NCBI RefSeq assembly: GCF_000963965.1
Contig: NZ_BAMX01000007.1
Coordinates: 62,001 to 126,000, forward strand
Direction: 5' to 3'
Source of the DNA: Acetobacter orientalis
Lineage (GTDB): Bacteria; Pseudomonadota; Alphaproteobacteria; Acetobacterales; Acetobacteraceae
Length of the DNA stretch: 64,000 bases
In this document: positions 8,839 to 18,371 of the stretch, piece by piece
Layout: every line of letters starts with the position of its first letter
Numbering within the stretch: the stretch's first letter is position 1
Position numbers and translations under genes: made by a program
Notes under the pieces: model-generated
Told to the model about the DNA's origin: nothing
Databases searched by the model: none
The model's input: only the letters and a program-made list of their open reading frames with translations

Positions 8839-9824
8839 CAGCGTTTTCCTGCCTGTGCTTCACCCCGTGCCAGCAACATGCGTGAGCACCATAGGGTTAT
8901 GAAAGAAATGGCCATAAGAATGGCCCCCAACGCCATGAGAGACGCCAGTTTAAGGCTACCTGCAGGGCTTTCGGGAAATTCGAGCGCGATAAGAGATGCA
9001 ATGGTGTTGGACGGCGCAAACAAAGACCAGCCAATATGGTTGCTATCGCCAATAACAAAGGTCACGGCCATGGTTTCACCCATTGCACGGCCCATACCCA
9101 GCACAATGCCGCCCACAACCCCTTGCCGAGACCACGGCAGCACAACCTGCCGCATGACCTCCCACCGAGTAGCGCCCAAGCCATAAGCACTTTCACGCAA
9201 TACGGCTGGCATAGACACAAACACGTCCCGCATAACGGCGGTAATGGACGGCATGATCATGATGGCAAGGATAAGCCCTGCCGTAAGCAAGCCTGTGCCA
9301 AACGGTGCGCCTGCAACCAGCGCAGAAAGACCCGGTATATGGCCAAACAAGTGGCGGGCCGTGGGTTGCACATAATGCGCCATAGGCGGCACCAGCACAA
9401 AAAAGCCCCACATACCAAAAATAATAGAGGGCACCGCAGCAAGAAGCTGCACCGCCATACCAATAACAGAAGACAGAGCGGGCGGCGCTAAAGCGGTAAG
9501 CCAGAACGCTGTGCCAAATGCCAGTGGTACGGCAATAAGCAGGCCAAGGGCACTGCTGGCCAGAGTACCAAAAACTGGGGCTGCCGCACCAAAATGTTGG
9601 GTAACGGGGTTCCAGACGGCAGAAAACAGAAAGCCGGGGCCAAAGGCTTTAAAGGCGGGTATACCGCCAATAGCCATTACGGCAATAATAACGCCAAGCA
9701 CTAGCAATACGCCAATACCTGTTGCCATAGCCAACGCCTTAAACAGGGGGTCTCCTGTTAGGCTACCGCTGTGGCGTGCTTTCGCCACAGTCGGCTGGGC
9801 AGGCTGCTGTGTGGATCCGTCCAT
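8838..9824 (-). CDS. pstC: Phosphate ABC transporter permease PstC
   Basis: 328 residues from the ATG at 9824, chosen because CGGAG lies about 5 bases upstream; an in-frame ATG at 9893 would add 23 residues without a visible ribosome-binding site. About six membrane segments; the conserved loop (LRESAYGLGATRWEVMRQVVLPWSRQGVVGGIVLGMGRAMGETMAV) matches PstC. First gene of the pst operon. The periplasmic phosphate-binding protein gene pstS, often just upstream, is absent here: the next gene is the divergent ilvD. Confidence 0.95.
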   Translation of the reverse strand: MDGSTQQPAQPTVAKARHSGSLTGDPLFKALAMATGIGVLLVLGVIIAVMAIGGIPAFKAFGPGFLFSAVWNPVTQHFGAAAPVFGTLASSALGLLIAVPLAFGTAFWLTALAPPALSSVIGMAVQLLAAVPSIIFGMWGFFVLVPPMAHYVQPTARHLFGHIPGLSALVAGAPFGTGLLTAGLILAIMIMPSITAVMRDVFVSMPAVLRESAYGLGATRWEVMRQVVLPWSRQGVVGGIVLGMGRAMGETMAVTFVIGDSNHIGWSLFAPSNTIASLIALEFPESPAGSLKLASLMALGAILMAISFITLWCSRMLLARGEAQAGKR

Positions 9825-9923
9825 CTGCACTCCGTTCCGATCTGCAATCGGGCGTTCGAAGCAATACTGAACCCCCAGCACTCCTGCAACCAACTGTTGG
9901 CCACACGCTCTTATAAAGCAACT

Positions 9924-9946
9924 TTTGTCACAAAATTGTAGTATTA
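9924..9946. promoter_or_regulatory. Possible PhoB box upstream of pstC
   Basis: On the plus strand, TTGTCAC, AAAA, TTGTAGT gives two 7-base blocks similar to the CTGTCAT repeat spaced by four A/T bases, as in Pho boxes. Five and four of seven positions match the consensus. The orientation is reversed relative to pstC, which weakens the case. Confidence 0.25.
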
Positions 9947-10117
9947 TAAGTGTATAGAGCCCAGAGCGCAGATGCCACCTGACAGAACGACCTTTGTGCC
10001 GTAAGGTGCACCCCCCGCACGCTGCCCCGGCAGCACTGTGGCCCGACGACCGCTGGGATCACACTGTATGATTTCAGCCCCCTTGTGTGAACCATGACCA
10101 AACCAGAGAGACCCGCA

Positions 10118-11986
10118 ATGGCCGGCTACCGCTCCCGCACCACCACCCACGGCCGTAACATGGCAGGCGCCCGCAGCTTGTGGCGCGCAACAGGCATGAA
10201 AGATTCTGACTTCGGCAAGCCAATTATTGCCGTTGCTAACTCCTTCACGCAGTTTGTGCCCGGCCATGTGCACCTAAAAGACCTTGGCCAGCTTGTGTGC
10301 GACTCCATTGCTGAAGCCGGTGGTATTGGCCGCGAATTTAACACCATTGCGGTAGATGACGGCATTGCCATGGGCCATGGCGGCATGCTGTACAGCCTGC
10401 CCTCACGCGAACTCATTGCCGATGCCGTAGAATATATGGTGAACGCCCATTGCGCAGATGCTCTGGTCTGTATTAGCAACTGCGACAAAATTACGCCGGG
10501 TATGCTTATGGCCACCATGCGGCTGAATATTCCGACCATTTTTGTGTCTGGTGGCCCCATGGAAGCCGGGCGCGTAACGCTGAACGATATTGAGCAGCGT
10601 GCCGACCTTGTGACCTCCATGGTAGCAGCGGCCAACCCCAGCGTAAGCGAAGAAGATTCGCAAACCATTGAGCGCTCTGCCTGCCCCACCTGTGGCTCCT
10701 GCTCTGGTATGTTTACCGCCAACTCCATGAACTGCCTGACAGAAGCGCTTGGCCTATCCTTGCCCGGTAACGGCAGCCTTGTGGCAACGCATGCGGCCCG
10801 CCGTGGCCTGTTTGAACAGGCAGGCAAACGCATTGTTGACCTGGCACGCCGTTTTTACGAGCAGGACGATGCCAGCGTATTGCCCCGCAATATTGCCACC
10901 ATGAGCGCATTTGAGAACGCCATGTCTGTAGATATTGCCATGGGTGGCTCTACCAACACGGTATTGCACTTGTTAGCTGCAGCGCATGAAGGCGGCGTGC
11001 CCTTTACCATGAAGGACATTGACCAGCTTTCGCGCCGCGTGCCCAACCTGTGCAAAGTCTCCCCCTCCCGCCCAGATGTGCATATGGAAGATGTGCACCG
11101 CGCTGGTGGTATTCCGGCCATTATGGGCGAGCTAGACCGCTTGGGCCTGCTGCATAACGATATTCCGATGGTGCATGCACCCTCTGTCAGTGCAGCACTG
11201 GCGGAGTGGGATATTCGGAGAGTTGAAGGTGAAAGCAAAACCGAAGCCCGCACTTTCTTCCGGTCTGCACCGGGGGGGGTACGCACCACGCAAGCGTTTT
11301 CGCAGGCTAGCCTCTATAAAGAGCTGGACACAGACCAAGCTGTTGGGGCCATTAGAGATGGGGCGCATGCCTACAGCAAAGATGGTGGGTTGGCCGTGCT
11401 ATACGGCAACATTGCCGAAGATGGCGCTATTGTAAAAACTGCCGGTGTGGCTGCTGGGCTTGAAACCTTCTCTGGCCCCGCGCGCATTTTTGAAAGCCAA
11501 GACGCCGCTGTGTCTGCCATTTTGACCGACCAGATCAAACCCGGTGATGTTGTGCTGATCCGGTATGAAGGGCCAAAAGGTGGCCCCGGCATGCAGGAAA
11601 TGCTCTACCCCACCAGCTACCTTAAATCTAAGGGGCTGGCTGAAAAATGCGCCCTTATTACAGATGGTCGCTTTTCTGGTGGGAGCTCTGGCCTGTCTAT
11701 TGGCCATATTTCCCCCGAAGCGGGAGAAGGCGGTACCATTGGGCTGGTTGAAGAAGGCGATATTATTGAAATTGATATCCCGAACCGCAAACTGGCCGTT
11801 GCAGTACCTGCCAGTGAGCTTTCTGCCCGCCGGGAAAAAATGGACGAAAAAGGCGATGCCGCATGGCAGCCCAAGCGTGAGCGCGTTGTGTCTAACGCCC
11901 TAAAAGCCTACGCCGCCCTTACAACCAGTGCCGCACGCGGTGCTGTGCGTGATGTAGCCCAGCTTACCCGCCGCACACCACGCTAA
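10118..11986 (+). CDS. ilvD: Dihydroxy-acid dehydratase
   Basis: 622 residues from the ATG at 10118 ([15 protein letters not shown], the usual IlvD beginning; GAGAGA upstream). An in-frame ATG at 10094 would add 8 residues. It catalyses the third common step of valine/isoleucine synthesis, also feeding pantothenate and leucine. Conserved features: [28 protein letters not shown] and [19 protein letters not shown] carry the Fe-S cluster cysteines, and [11 protein letters not shown] and [21 protein letters not shown] form the C-terminal active-site region. It appears monocistronic, with a strong terminator. Confidence 0.98.
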   Translation: MAGYRSRTTTHGRNMAGARSLWRATGMKDSDFGKPIIAVANSFTQFVPGHVHLKDLGQLVCDSIAEAGGIGREFNTIAVDDGIAMGHGGMLYSLPSRELIADAVEYMVNAHCADALVCISNCDKITPGMLMATMRLNIPTIFVSGGPMEAGRVTLNDIEQRADLVTSMVAAANPSVSEEDSQTIERSACPTCGSCSGMFTANSMNCLTEALGLSLPGNGSLVATHAARRGLFEQAGKRIVDLARRFYEQDDASVLPRNIATMSAFENAMSVDIAMGGSTNTVLHLLAAAHEGGVPFTMKDIDQLSRRVPNLCKVSPSRPDVHMEDVHRAGGIPAIMGELDRLGLLHNDIPMVHAPSVSAALAEWDIRRVEGESKTEARTFFRSAPGGVRTTQAFSQASLYKELDTDQAVGAIRDGAHAYSKDGGLAVLYGNIAEDGAIVKTAGVAAGLETFSGPARIFESQDAAVSAILTDQIKPGDVVLIRYEGPKGGPGMQEMLYPTSYLKSKGLAEKCALITDGRFSGGSSGLSIGHISPEAGEGGTIGLVEEGDIIEIDIPNRKLAVAVPASELSARREKMDEKGDAAWQPKRERVVSNALKAYAALTTSAARGAVRDVAQLTRRTPR

Positions 11987-11995
11987 CCTTTTTTA

Positions 11996-12023
11996 CCCCC
12001 AAAATACTTTGGTGTTTTGGGGG
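11996..12023 (+). terminator. Terminator of ilvD
   Basis: CCCCCAAAA pairs with TTTTGGGGG around a 10-base loop, 9 bases after the stop codon; CGTTTTC follows. Confidence 0.75.
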
Positions 12024-12177
12024 CGTTTTCTGAAGATATACCCTAACCTCTACCCTACCAGGGCGGCGGTGCACTTTTACCCAACTTGCACTACCAGCCC
12101 CTCTTGCTGGGCCTAGCTCTCGCTAACAATCTAGTTTGCAGGGTTTCAAAGCGCTCTAGCCATAGGGGTTGACGGGC

Positions 12178-12426
12178 TTATGACCGGCCCCGCCATAGCC
12201 ACAAAACAAGTGGCGGCACAAAAAAATAACAGGCCATAGCAACAACTAAAATACGCAGCACGTAAGACATATCGGCATGCAATGCGAATTTGCAGATATA
12301 GTTTGCGGCCCCCATCATACCCAGCACGCACAAGAAAGCCCCCAAGTTGGCCCAAATAGAGCGGCCACCATTAAGCTCTTCAACCTTGCGCAAAAAAGCT
12401 GGCTGGGGTGCTTGGGGTGTGGGCAT
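12178..12426 (-). CDS. Small membrane protein, hypothetical
   Basis: 82 residues from the ATG at 12426, chosen because GAGGAG stands 7 bases upstream; an in-frame ATG at 12441 lies before that site. A polar N-terminus is followed by two membrane segments (IWANLGAFLCVLGMMGAANYICKF and YVLRILVVAMACYFFVPPLVLWLW). No family is recognised. It is monocistronic on the minus strand. Confidence 0.7.
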   Translation of the reverse strand: MPTPQAPQPAFLRKVEELNGGRSIWANLGAFLCVLGMMGAANYICKFALHADMSYVLRILVVAMACYFFVPPLVLWLWRGRS

Positions 12427-12653
12427 GAAAAAACTCCTCATAACCTGATAGGTCGTGGCGGCTAACAGCTACCCCACTTAATGGGTACATCTGTAACTAG
12501 GGGTCTTACGCTGAGTGGGCGTGCAAGTCATGCATTGTTTACGCAATGCCTGCTGCCCGGTAGCGCACAGAAGCAGGCTCCACCCCCCCATAGCTGGTGC
12601 AAATTTGGCGGCTAAAATAGTGACTCTTAAGGGTTTAGGGTACCCGCCAATAA

Positions 12654-12680
12654 AAAAGCGCCCGACAAAGGGGCGCTTTT
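12654..12680 (-). terminator. Terminator of the 12713-13414 gene
   Basis: AAAAGCGCCC / GGGCGCTTTT forms a 10-bp stem with a T run in the minus direction, 33 bases after the stop codon. Confidence 0.8.
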
Positions 12681-12712
12681 CTACTTTTAACCCGACAAAA
12701 GCGGAGAAAAAA

Positions 12713-13414
12713 TTACTGTGCTGTTGCCGGAGCGGTAGCAGGCGCAGCAGGAGCCGGAGCCGTTACAGGTGCCTGTGCAGCCGCGGCCGGTGCCGTTGCA
12801 TCTGGGGCGGCTGGCTGTGCCACGGTGTCGTTTTGGATAATGTAGGAGATAGATTCCATACGGGTAATATCAATCACATCACCCACTTTAAGCGTTGCAA
12901 GAAAGTCTTGCATGGCTTTGGTGCGCAGTACGGCAATGTGAGAGGTGTCGTCTTCTGTTACGAAAGACACCGTGTGGCTTGGCAGGTCGATCGTTTCAAT
13001 TTTTGCGCGCTCACGGCGGAAAGACGCAATAACGCCCCGTGGGTGGCCATGCACATAACCACGCGCTGTTGTAAGCGTAGATTCGGGCAGTGGGCTACCG
13101 GGCTGGGCAAGATCGGCCCCCAGTGTTTCAACAAAGCTAATGCTCAGCTTATCGCCGGGGCTAACGTGCGGCAGGTCGCGCACAGCAGAACCATATTCGA
13201 TGGTGATAAGATGGCCGTTGCCTTCACGCAGGAGCAGTTCGCGGGCGGTGTGGTCTACTGTTTCAACCACAGCCTGTGCAGACTGGTGCTTAAGCAGCAC
13301 AGACGCCTGAGCATGGCCCTGAGAAGAAACAGCGCTCACGCCGCCAACAGTGAGAGCACATACCGCAACGGAGCCAGCGGCCAGAGAAGCAAGACGAGAG
13401 ACGAGAGACTGCAA
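12713..13414 (-). CDS. Exported protein with Ala/Pro-rich tail, hypothetical
   Basis: 233 residues. A signal peptide (residues 1 to about 36, ending near GHAQA) precedes a soluble region with two similar beta-rich parts (AQAVVETVDHTARELLLREGNGHLITIEYG and IETIDLPSHTVSFVTEDDTSHIAVLR). Each is followed by a P-GDK/VGD turn, suggesting a duplicated small beta-barrel. The last ~35 residues are almost entirely Ala, Pro and Thr, like a cell-envelope linker. The function is unknown. The gene is flanked by its own terminator. Confidence 0.75.
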   Translation of the reverse strand: MQSLVSRLASLAAGSVAVCALTVGGVSAVSSQGHAQASVLLKHQSAQAVVETVDHTARELLLREGNGHLITIEYGSAVRDLPHVSPGDKLSISFVETLGADLAQPGSPLPESTLTTARGYVHGHPRGVIASFRRERAKIETIDLPSHTVSFVTEDDTSHIAVLRTKAMQDFLATLKVGDVIDITRMESISYIIQNDTVAQPAAPDATAPAAAAQAPVTAPAPAAPATAPATAQ

Positions 13415-13612
13415 CGCCCTTTTCCTTTTTTCAAATCAGTCTGAACGGCGGGTGGCCCCAGACACGGTTTATGGTACTATTTGATACAACGCCCGCACGA
13501 TAACACAACCCTTACGCGGCGCATTGCTTTGCCACAAAAAACACCTGTCTGTGTAAAGGCAACCCAACCTGCGCACCGCAAGCCACTGCGCATTTATGTA
13601 CGCTGCACACCA

Positions 13613-13644
13613 TAAAAAAAACCCGTCTGACCAAATCAGACGGG
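13613..13644 (-). terminator. Terminator of the 37-residue protein gene
   Basis: CCCGTCTGA / TCAGACGGG forms a 9-bp perfect stem with a 5-base loop. On the minus strand it is followed by eight T, a textbook intrinsic terminator. The only gene it can serve is the very short one ending at 13716. Confidence 0.85.
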
Positions 13645-13715
13645 CTTGCAACACTGCACCGGGCCAAGCCCCATAGCGTAAAAGCCAAGGGCGTGGCCGG
13701 GCTTAATGCGCAGTC

Positions 13716-13829
13716 TTAGTTGCAGCACTTCTTTTTACGCAGAAAATAAACAACAGTAGCAATAAGGCCAACGACCAGCAGGCCGCGTGCACAGGGAGAT
13801 TTTGGGCATTTAGAAAGACATTTTGCCAT
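13716..13829 (-). CDS. 37-residue Cys-rich single-pass membrane microprotein
   Basis: A reading frame of 37 codons begins at the ATG at 13829 and encodes MAKCLSKCPKSPC, a hydrophobic segment (GLLVVGLIATVVYFL) and the tail RKKKCCN. Support for it being real: AAGGAT about 9 bases upstream of the ATG, a perfect intrinsic terminator downstream and no competing frame. Three cysteines lie before and two after the single membrane helix; the basic tail would keep the C-terminus in the cytoplasm. A perfect 8-bp hairpin (13857-13876) sits in its leader. No family is recognised. Confidence 0.65.
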   Translation of the reverse strand: MAKCLSKCPKSPCARGLLVVGLIATVVYFLRKKKCCN

Positions 13830-13856
13830 AACTGACTATCCTTGCGTTCGTCTGTA

Positions 13857-13876
13857 CGCCTTGAAAGGTCAAGGCG
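13857..13876 (-). promoter_or_regulatory. Perfect hairpin in the leader of the 37-residue protein gene
   Basis: CGCCTTGA and TCAAGGCG pair exactly around a 4-base loop, 28 bases upstream of the start codon. It could be an operator or an mRNA structure. Confidence 0.4.
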
Positions 13877-14268
13877 CCGGGTTCAGGTTTACTCCATCAG
13901 GCGGCTTGCGTCATGTCTCTTGCTGCACATAGGGGCTTTGCCCTGTGCCCAACCGACTAAGACACCCCTAAAAGAGTATGGTGCCTTTTTTACATGGGGG
14001 CGCCCCCAACAACTTTAAAGCGGGGTTGGCAAAATGTGTTTTTTACAAACATTGCTCTGGCAGCAAACCCGTTTGACATTTGCGGCCTTGCCGACTATTT
14101 GTACGGGTAAACAAACGGCTTTCTGCCACACCTGCACAGGCCAGACACTGTTAGCGTAAGCAAATACAGCAGCGCCCAAAATAGGCAGCATTTTATACGG
14201 CCCCAAACACTCTACGCGGCCCAACGTGCCGCATTAGATGTGGCCTGCCCTATTATTTAAAACAACCT
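13877..14268. other. Intergenic region, nothing recognised
   Basis: An open frame of 69 codons exists on the minus strand (14015-14224), but its start lacks a ribosome-binding site and the predicted product is unconvincing. No RNA or repeat was recognised. Confidence 0.4.
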
Positions 14269-15339
14269 CTAGGCCCGCTCCGTATCGTCTTCACCCAGCA
14301 AGCGGATAAATGTGATGAGGTCTGCGCGCAGAATGTTCAGCACAAAGCTGACAATCTCATCATCACGGTCATCTTCACGCGGGAGAGCACTAATAATACC
14401 GGCGGCTACGCGGTATTCCTCGCCTGTACGGGCAACGGCTTCGGCCTCGCAGCGGCTAATAATCCAATCAAACCCTCGCTTCATACCTGCGCGCAGGTCT
14501 TCCTCCCCTTGGTCTGGAAGAGCCGCGGCCACACCTTTAGGCGGGCGCATAAGGGCGCGGGCTACCACCACGCTATCCATTTGCAACTGGCGTAATGTTT
14601 TGGGCAGTGCAGCCAGCATGGGGTCGCGCTGTTCTAGCGGTTTCCACCGCTCCCTCCGTGCTTCTTCAACGGCAGATTGCACTTTGCGCAAGGAGGTGGT
14701 GCAGTCATCGCTCAAATCTTGCAGTGCTGGCCAGTCTAAGTCTTGCTTGAGGCCGTGTTCCAAAATTTCTACAATTTTACGCACGGTCTGTGCCGCATTG
14801 CGGAAAGCGTCCCTCCGGGCCTGCTCGTGCAACACCACATAAGACACCAGCATAGATACACCCACCCCAAACAAAATGGAGAGCACACGCTCAACGGGCC
14901 GCAGGTAGGGGTCATCTTGCGTTGGGAAGAGGGTTGCAATCATGAGAGTTACAACCGCCATACGCGTATTGGGCCGCCATGACGCCAGTACCGACAGCGG
15001 CACAAATGCAACGGCAAAGCTTAGCCATAACGGCCAATGCAGCAGCATAAGCGTAATGGGTACGGTGCTAGCAGCCGCCCCAATAAGCGTACCCACAAGC
15101 TGGTAGCGCCCGCTGGACATGGTCTCGGTAATGCTGCTTTGGGTAACAATAACAGCAGTAATGAGCGCCCATGCAGGCTCTTGCAAATTGGTAAGCCACG
15201 CCACCAAGCCCGCTAGCGCAACAGAGACAAGCAGCCGTATGGTCTGGCGTACCGTGGCGTTACCTAACCACGGCAGCGAGAAGAAAAAAGCAGGGGTATG
15301 CACGCGTTTAGCGCTTGTCGTGGCGTTACTGTGCGTCAT
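14269..15339 (-). CDS. FUSC-family membrane protein (aromatic-acid exporter type)
   Basis: 356 residues. The N-terminal half has about six membrane segments with the FUSC pattern (LQEPAWALITAVIVTQSSITETMSSGRYQLVGTLIGA, then WRPNTRMAVVTLMIATLF); the C-terminal half is a soluble helical domain. FUSC proteins are putative exporters of aromatic acids and similar compounds; the substrate here is unknown. The start overlaps the degP stop by 14 bases, so it is translationally coupled to the protease gene. A second FUSC gene begins at 63735. Confidence 0.85.
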   Translation of the reverse strand: MTHSNATTSAKRVHTPAFFFSLPWLGNATVRQTIRLLVSVALAGLVAWLTNLQEPAWALITAVIVTQSSITETMSSGRYQLVGTLIGAAASTVPITLMLLHWPLWLSFAVAFVPLSVLASWRPNTRMAVVTLMIATLFPTQDDPYLRPVERVLSILFGVGVSMLVSYVVLHEQARRDAFRNAAQTVRKIVEILEHGLKQDLDWPALQDLSDDCTTSLRKVQSAVEEARRERWKPLEQRDPMLAALPKTLRQLQMDSVVVARALMRPPKGVAAALPDQGEEDLRAGMKRGFDWIISRCEAEAVARTGEEYRVAAGIISALPREDDRDDEIVSFVLNILRADLITFIRLLGEDDTERA

Positions 15340-16891
15340 CTCCGCTTAAGGGAAAGGGCACCCAGCGCAGGCCGTCTGCATCATGCACGAGCAAGAGCAC
15401 AGACTTTTTCTTGGCTTTCTGGGCCGCTTCAATACGTTTTTTTAGGTCTGTAGGTGTGGTTACTTCTGCCTGCTGTATTTCTGTTACCACATCGCCTTCT
15501 TTCAGGCCGCGGTCAGAGGCTAGGCCGCCCTCTTTTACCGCTGTAATAACCACACCCTTTTGCCCGGCTGGCAGGTTATATTTTTGGCGTGCAGCGTCAT
15601 CTAACGTGCCCACACTAAAGCCAAGGGCTGCAAAGCTTACATCTTTGGCGTTTTTGGGGGTTTGTTCGGCTTTTTTCTCTGGCTCTGCTGCGGTTTCAGG
15701 CAAAGCGCCAATGGTTACAGGCAGGTCTAGCACCTTACCTTTACGCCACACACCCAAATGCGCCACCGTACCAACGGGCAATTGTGCAGAAAGGCGCGGC
15801 AGGGCTTTCCCTTCTATGGCTGTACCATTGAGAGTTTGAATCACATCACCCGTTTGCAGTTTAGCTTTTGCAGCGGGGCCGTCTTTTTCTACCCCGGCAA
15901 CCAATGCGCCACGCGCTGGCGTTAAGTTAAGGCCGTCAGCAATATCTTGGGTTACGTTTTGAATACGTACCCCTAGCCAGCCACGCGACACTTTGCCGGT
16001 TTTACGCAGTTGCTCAATAATGCCCCGTGCTTCGTTAGCGGGAATAGAAAAACCAATACCCACAGACCCGCCAGAAGGTGAATAAATGGCGGTGTTTACG
16101 CCAATTACGCTACCATCCATATCAAACAAGGGGCCGCCGGAATTGCCTTTGTTAATGGGGGCATCGGTCTGGATAAAGTCGTCATACGGGCCTTGGTCGA
16201 TATTACGCCCGCGGGAGGAAATAATACCTGCCGTAACCGTACCAGACAGGCCAAATGGGTTGCCAATAGCCAGCACCCAGTCACCCACGCGGCGTTTGTC
16301 GCTGTCGCCAAAGCTTACAAAAGGCAGTGGCTTTTTGCTTTCTACTTTAAGAAGAGCAAGGTCTGTGCGGTCATCATGGCCAATTTGTTTGGCGGTTAAC
16401 ACCGTGTTGTCTTGTAGGGTAACTGTTACTTTATCGGCATGGCGAATAACGTGGTTATTGGTCACGATATAGCCAGCGGGGTCTATGATAAAACCAGAAC
16501 CCAACGCCTGCATACGCCGTGGCGGCGCATCGGGGCTGTTTTGGCGGTTCATGAAGTCATGAAAAAACTTCTCGAAAGGTGAGCCCTGCGGAAAATTGGG
16601 CATCTGGGGCAGTTGGTCTTCCCCCTCGCCGTCTTCATCATCGTCTGCTTCACCGCTTTTAACGGTTTGGGTGGTTGAAACATTCACCACAGCGGGCAGC
16701 AGACGTGCGGCTAGGTCTGCAAAGCTGTCTGGCACGCCACGGCTACTGACCACCGGTGCAGTGGCTGGTGCTGGTGCTACTGGCGGTATGGCAGCAGACC
16801 CCGCAGCCCATGCGGTAACCGGACCAGAAACCCCCGCCAATAATAGGCAAGACAGAGAACCAGCACAAAAAAGGCGAACGGGCAGACGCAT
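15326..16891 (-). CDS. degP: Periplasmic serine endoprotease, Do/DegP family
   Basis: 521 residues. A signal peptide (1 to about 30), then a trypsin-like domain with the catalytic triad His147 (TNNHVIRH), Asp177 (DDRTDLAL) and Ser251 (GNSGGPL), then two PDZ domains (from GWLGVRIQNV and from LGFSVGTLDDA). Do-family proteases degrade or refold misfolded envelope proteins. An acidic insert (EADDDEDGEGEDQ, residues 81-93) lies between the signal region and the protease domain, longer than usual. It is first in an operon with the overlapping FUSC gene. Whether it is DegP-, DegQ- or MucD-like cannot be settled here. Confidence 0.94.
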   Translation of the reverse strand: MRLPVRLFCAGSLSCLLLAGVSGPVTAWAAGSAAIPPVAPAPATAPVVSSRGVPDSFADLAARLLPAVVNVSTTQTVKSGEADDDEDGEGEDQLPQMPNFPQGSPFEKFFHDFMNRQNSPDAPPRRMQALGSGFIIDPAGYIVTNNHVIRHADKVTVTLQDNTVLTAKQIGHDDRTDLALLKVESKKPLPFVSFGDSDKRRVGDWVLAIGNPFGLSGTVTAGIISSRGRNIDQGPYDDFIQTDAPINKGNSGGPLFDMDGSVIGVNTAIYSPSGGSVGIGFSIPANEARGIIEQLRKTGKVSRGWLGVRIQNVTQDIADGLNLTPARGALVAGVEKDGPAAKAKLQTGDVIQTLNGTAIEGKALPRLSAQLPVGTVAHLGVWRKGKVLDLPVTIGALPETAAEPEKKAEQTPKNAKDVSFAALGFSVGTLDDAARQKYNLPAGQKGVVITAVKEGGLASDRGLKEGDVVTEIQQAEVTTPTDLKKRIEAAQKAKKKSVLLLVHDADGLRWVPFPLSGDDAQ

Positions 16892-16987
16892 GGGCTAAAT
16901 CACTCTCACTAGTCTTAACGGACAGGACTTTGACTATCGCACGATATGGCGGGCACGTCAGCTTTTTGCAGCGTTTGTGCCTTAGGG

Positions 16988-18193
16988 TTAGGTTTTGGCT
17001 GTTATAGGCTGGCGGTTACGGCTGCGCCTTTTGTCCAGCCATGCAGCAAGGGCAAACAAAATGGCTAGGCCTGTTACGTTAATGAGCACCTGCAAAAACA
17101 GCCCATCACCAAAGGTATTGAAAACCAAGCGGGCATAAAGGTCTAGCAAGGTGCCCACCACAAATATTTCCAACGAATGGCGCCCAACACGCGCCAGAAT
17201 TTGGCCACTGGCCGAGTGCGCCGCCCATGCTCTGGCTTTAGTTGAAGACTGCACCAGATAAAAAATAGCCATGACATCCAGCAACCTAAGCGGCGAGAGC
17301 CAGCTTTTTTCGGGGGTCATCATTTGCCCAAAGGGCCGCATATCTGGCAGGTGCCACTGCGCCCACGGAAACGCCTGCAAGGCTGAAAACATAAGGTAGA
17401 GCACACAGCCCGCCACCAAAAGGTCTATCCGCGGGAAGTCTGCCCCCCTCCGTTCTGTTTCAGCTGAGGCCGCAACACCCAAAGCAAACAGAAACTGCCA
17501 TGCCAGCGGATTAAAATACCAGCCATCGGGGTCGAGCCAATTTGGGAAATTTAGCCCCGGGTCAAGATTAACCAGCATCCATAACGCACCAGAAAGCACC
17601 AGCGCCAAAGAGCGGTGCGTGCGCATAAGCAGGTAAAACAACGGAAAGCCGCCTAGTAGCACAATATAAAGCGGCAAAATGTTAAGGTTGCTCGGCAGTG
17701 CGTCAAACATCATGACACGCCACACCCAGCTTAGGCCGTGGGCCAGTTCAGGCTCTAAAAAATCTACCGGCACAGGCGTATAATGCCGCCAGAGCCGAAT
17801 ACTCAGCACCGAGACAAACACCATAATGGCCTGCCCGATATAAAGCTGCACACACCGCTTAAAAATACGCTTGAGGCACTCTGCTATGCCGTATTTCCGA
17901 AAGCCCCGGCCATAAGCCAACCAAGAGGCATAGCCAGCCAGCAGCACAAAGACCTCTGCCGCATCAGCAAAGCCCACATTGCGCATGGTAAAGCGGTTGA
18001 GCAAACTTTGGGGAATATGGTCTACAAACATCATCAACAGGGCAACGCCTCGCATGGCGTCAATTCTGTGGTCTCGGCCCCCACTGGTAGGGGGTTTGCC
18101 GATAGGGGCAGCAGACGGTTGGGCCGGAGGGGTGGCTACAGGCCTGTGCGCAGTAATGTGCGTATCGTGCTGAGCCATCATAAAACCAGACAT
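16988..18193 (-). CDS. OpgC-like membrane protein (acyltransferase-type)
   Basis: 401 residues with about ten membrane segments. The stretch GGRDHRIDAMRGVALLMMFVDHIPQSLLNRFTMRNVGFADAAEVFVLLAGY is the conserved OpgC-domain signature: Arg-Asp near the first helix, VDHIP, and GFADAAEVFVLLAGYA. OpgC transfers succinyl groups to osmoregulated periplasmic glucans, and many alphaproteobacteria carry OpgC-domain proteins of unproven substrate. A Pro/Ala-rich N-terminal tail of about 40 residues precedes the domain. The start is uncertain (18193 or the ATGs at 18181/18178). No opgGH genes are nearby. Confidence 0.85.
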   Translation of the reverse strand: MSGFMMAQHDTHITAHRPVATPPAQPSAAPIGKPPTSGGRDHRIDAMRGVALLMMFVDHIPQSLLNRFTMRNVGFADAAEVFVLLAGYASWLAYGRGFRKYGIAECLKRIFKRCVQLYIGQAIMVFVSVLSIRLWRHYTPVPVDFLEPELAHGLSWVWRVMMFDALPSNLNILPLYIVLLGGFPLFYLLMRTHRSLALVLSGALWMLVNLDPGLNFPNWLDPDGWYFNPLAWQFLFALGVAASAETERRGADFPRIDLLVAGCVLYLMFSALQAFPWAQWHLPDMRPFGQMMTPEKSWLSPLRLLDVMAIFYLVQSSTKARAWAAHSASGQILARVGRHSLEIFVVGTLLDLYARLVFNTFGDGLFLQVLINVTGLAILFALAAWLDKRRSRNRQPITAKT

Positions 18194-18371
18194 ACCCTTT
18201 TTATGGTGCGTTTAAGGCCCAACCCTTTTGGCCCTGCCTTACTCTCTTTACGCTGTCTCGTTGGCAGAACAAAGGCACCAAAACACAGCACCCCCTTGAC
18301 GGAAAGCCCCCGTTAATGCTGCCACATGAGCACAGACGCTTTCTTTCTCCCCCAACGCAGGATCCTACTCA

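Noticed and set aside
12515-13444. A 309-codon plus-strand open frame
   Set aside because: It is antisense to the exported protein at 12713-13414, which has a signal peptide and terminator; the opposite frame is rich in Arg/Cys as expected of a shadow frame.
14015-14224. A 69-codon minus-strand frame between the microprotein and the FUSC gene
   Set aside because: There is no convincing start signal, no family resemblance and no terminator of its own.
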